Below the pieces are notes generated by a model. That model had not been told where the DNA came from. It saw nothing but the letters and a program-made list of their open reading frames with translations, and did not search any database. DNA of 44,337 bases from Eudoraea sp. GTDB taxonomy: Bacteria; Bacteroidota; Bacteroidia; Flavobacteriales; Flavobacteriaceae. Numbering within the stretch: the first letter of the stretch is position 1; every line of letters starts with the position of its first letter. The stretch lies in NCBI GenBank assembly GCA_024639765.1, contig JAHEHU010000225.1:1-44337 (forward strand), in the 5' to 3' direction. Below are positions 43,295-44,337 of the stretch, one piece after another. The translations under genes were made by a program, and so were the position numbers.

Positions 43295-43748
43295 TTATCT
43301 TAGCTTCTTTTAAGAGTTCCATAGACTCGGAATTAATGCAATATCGCAATCCGCCTGGTTTGGGTCCATCAGGAAAAACATGCCCTAAATGAGCATCACA
43401 ACTATTACACATTACCTCTACCCTTACCATGCCATAAGAACTGTCTTTCTTATATTGTATTGCATTTTCTTTGATAGGCTGAGTAAAGCTGGGCCAGCCT
43501 GTACCTGAATCAAATTTTATCGATGAATCAAACAGGGGAGTGCCACAGCAGACACAGGCATATTTGCCGGCTTCATATATGCTGCAAAGTGCTCCTGAAT
43601 GAGGAGATTCTGTCCCTTTTTGACGCGCTATTCTGAACTGTGCAGGAGTTAGAAGTTCTTTCCATTCAGCTTCCGTTTTTTCAACCCTCTGATCCGGAGC
43701 GGGATTACCACTTACCGAGTAATGTATAACATCTTTCCAAGTGAGCAT
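43287..43748 (-). CDS. msrB: Peptide methionine-R-sulfoxide reductase
   Basis: A 153-residue enzyme specific for the R-form of methionine sulfoxide. Two zinc-binding CxxC pairs are present (Cys65/Cys68 in [11 protein letters not shown] and Cys114/Cys117 in [14 protein letters not shown]). The nucleophile is Cys137 in [19 protein letters not shown] is the substrate-pocket motif. No signal peptide is evident. It is the first gene of a two-gene unit with msrA, transcribed towards the protease terminator. The 144-base gap upstream separates it from a divergent endonuclease gene and must hold both promoters. Confidence 0.97.
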   Translation of the reverse strand: MLTWKDVIHYSVSGNPAPDQRVEKTEAEWKELLTPAQFRIARQKGTESPHSGALCSIYEAGKYACVCCGTPLFDSSIKFDSGTGWPSFTQPIKENAIQYKKDSSYGMVRVEVMCNSCDAHLGHVFPDGPKPGGLRYCINSESMELLKEAKINE

Positions 43749-43892
43749 TTGTAATTGTTTTTTAAAAAATTAGTATTGGGTACGTCCATTCAATAGTCGT
43801 ATTTCTTTGTCATCCTTACATCATAAAGGTAGGGCTTCCTCCTTAAAATTGACGTATTTTAGTTCGGTCATAACACAACGTATAATCTTCTT

Positions 43893-44337
43893 ATGAGATC
43901 AGTAAATAAAGACCGAATTATATATACGGTCTTACTGCTATTTACCATGTTGCTTTTTTGGGCTATTGATAACTATTTTTGGCAAAATAGTGCCTCAGAA
44001 GTAATCAATGAAACAGGAAAGACCATTCCTGCATATATACTTCCTTCTTCAACAACTGGAGCGGTGATATTTCATAACTATTACGGGCTTTCTTATAATG
44101 AATCTGAAGAACAGGCAGAATGGGTTGTATATGAACTAAAGAGATCTCATTTAACATCAGACGATAGGAAAAGACCATATTTCATTGAAGATCCCAAAGT
44201 GGCCTCACATTCTGCGGATTGGCGAAATTATAAGAACTCAGGATATGACAGGGGTCATTTATGTCCGGCAGGTGATAGAAGGTTTTCAGAAGCAGCCTAT
44301 GGTGAGACTTTTTATACCAGCAATATAAGCCCCATGA
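43893..44337 (+). CDS. DNA/RNA non-specific endonuclease, N-terminal part (cut by window end)
   Basis: An open frame starts at the ATG at 43893 and runs past the window edge (148 codons visible). Residues about 10-25 are hydrophobic (IYTVLLLFTMLLFWAID), an uncleaved anchor or a signal peptide. Then follows the start of the nuclease domain (HNYYGLSYNESEEQAEWVVY) and the family motif YDRGHLCPAGDRRFS, whose His is the general base of the Serratia-nuclease/EndoG (ββα-metal) family. TSNISPM near the edge corresponds to the conserved metal-binding Asn region. It probably degrades extracellular or periplasmic nucleic acid. The end of the gene cannot be seen. Confidence 0.88.
   Translation, partial: MRSVNKDRIIYTVLLLFTMLLFWAIDNYFWQNSASEVINETGKTIPAYILPSSTTGAVIFHNYYGLSYNESEEQAEWVVYELKRSHLTSDDRKRPYFIEDPKVASHSADWRNYKNSGYDRGHLCPAGDRRFSEAAYGETFYTSNISPM

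Overview
The window looks like a chromosomal segment of a marine-type flavobacterium (Bacteroidota, probably Flavobacteriaceae). Four things point there: promoter-like boxes of the Bacteroidota type (TAnnTTTG) ahead of a tRNA and a small gene; a class II HMG-CoA reductase paired with a GHMP kinase of the GYDIA type; a coaX / outer-membrane protein / TPR / LptC / CNNM / PpiD gene run; and tandem POT transporters next to a dipeptidyl-peptidase IV. GC is about 40% in the housekeeping part by sampled lines. No insertion sequence, prophage, CRISPR array or rRNA was seen.

Region 1 (1-15526, minus strand) is the unusual part. One apparent operon encodes a 3519-residue histidine kinase, then a 1571-residue histidine kinase (ATGA overlap), then a secreted beta-propeller-type sensor cut by the window edge. 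The two kinases have no visible membrane segment. They consist almost entirely of tandem copies of a roughly 190-residue GAF-like sensory module, 17 in the large protein and 6 in the smaller, joined by charged helical linkers and ending in nearly identical HisKA/HATPase cores. The 17 modules fall into seven sequence classes with class-specific lengths, and GC content differs strongly between modules.

Region 2 (15654-19213) holds small accessory genes: an epoxide-hydrolase-like alpha/beta hydrolase, a zinc-ribbon protein, a DUF4287/DUF5655 protein, two coiled-coil proteins (one resembling the N-terminal part of cyanobacterial OmpA-family proteins) and a small membrane protein. A non-coding stretch with direct repeats and hairpins follows, then tRNA-Phe(GAA) with its terminator.

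Region 3 (19692-27409, plus strand) is a dense run for cofactor and envelope functions: coaX, an outer-membrane protein, a TPR protein, LptC, a small membrane protein, a CNNM/CorC transporter and a PpiD-like periplasmic chaperone, closed by a strong terminator.

Region 4 (27459-29696, minus) carries HMG-CoA reductase and a GHMP kinase for the mevalonate route to isoprenoids. Region 5 (29894-35430, plus) is a peptide-use cluster: dipeptidyl-peptidase IV and two proton-coupled oligopeptide transporters. Region 6 (35433-40333, minus) contains surE, a small membrane protein, lpxB, an NlpC/P60 lipoprotein and a ComEC-like DNA channel. Region 7 (40526-44337) has a tail-specific protease with its terminator, an msrB-msrA oxidative-repair pair on the minus strand, and the start of a membrane-anchored DNA/RNA non-specific endonuclease cut by the window end.
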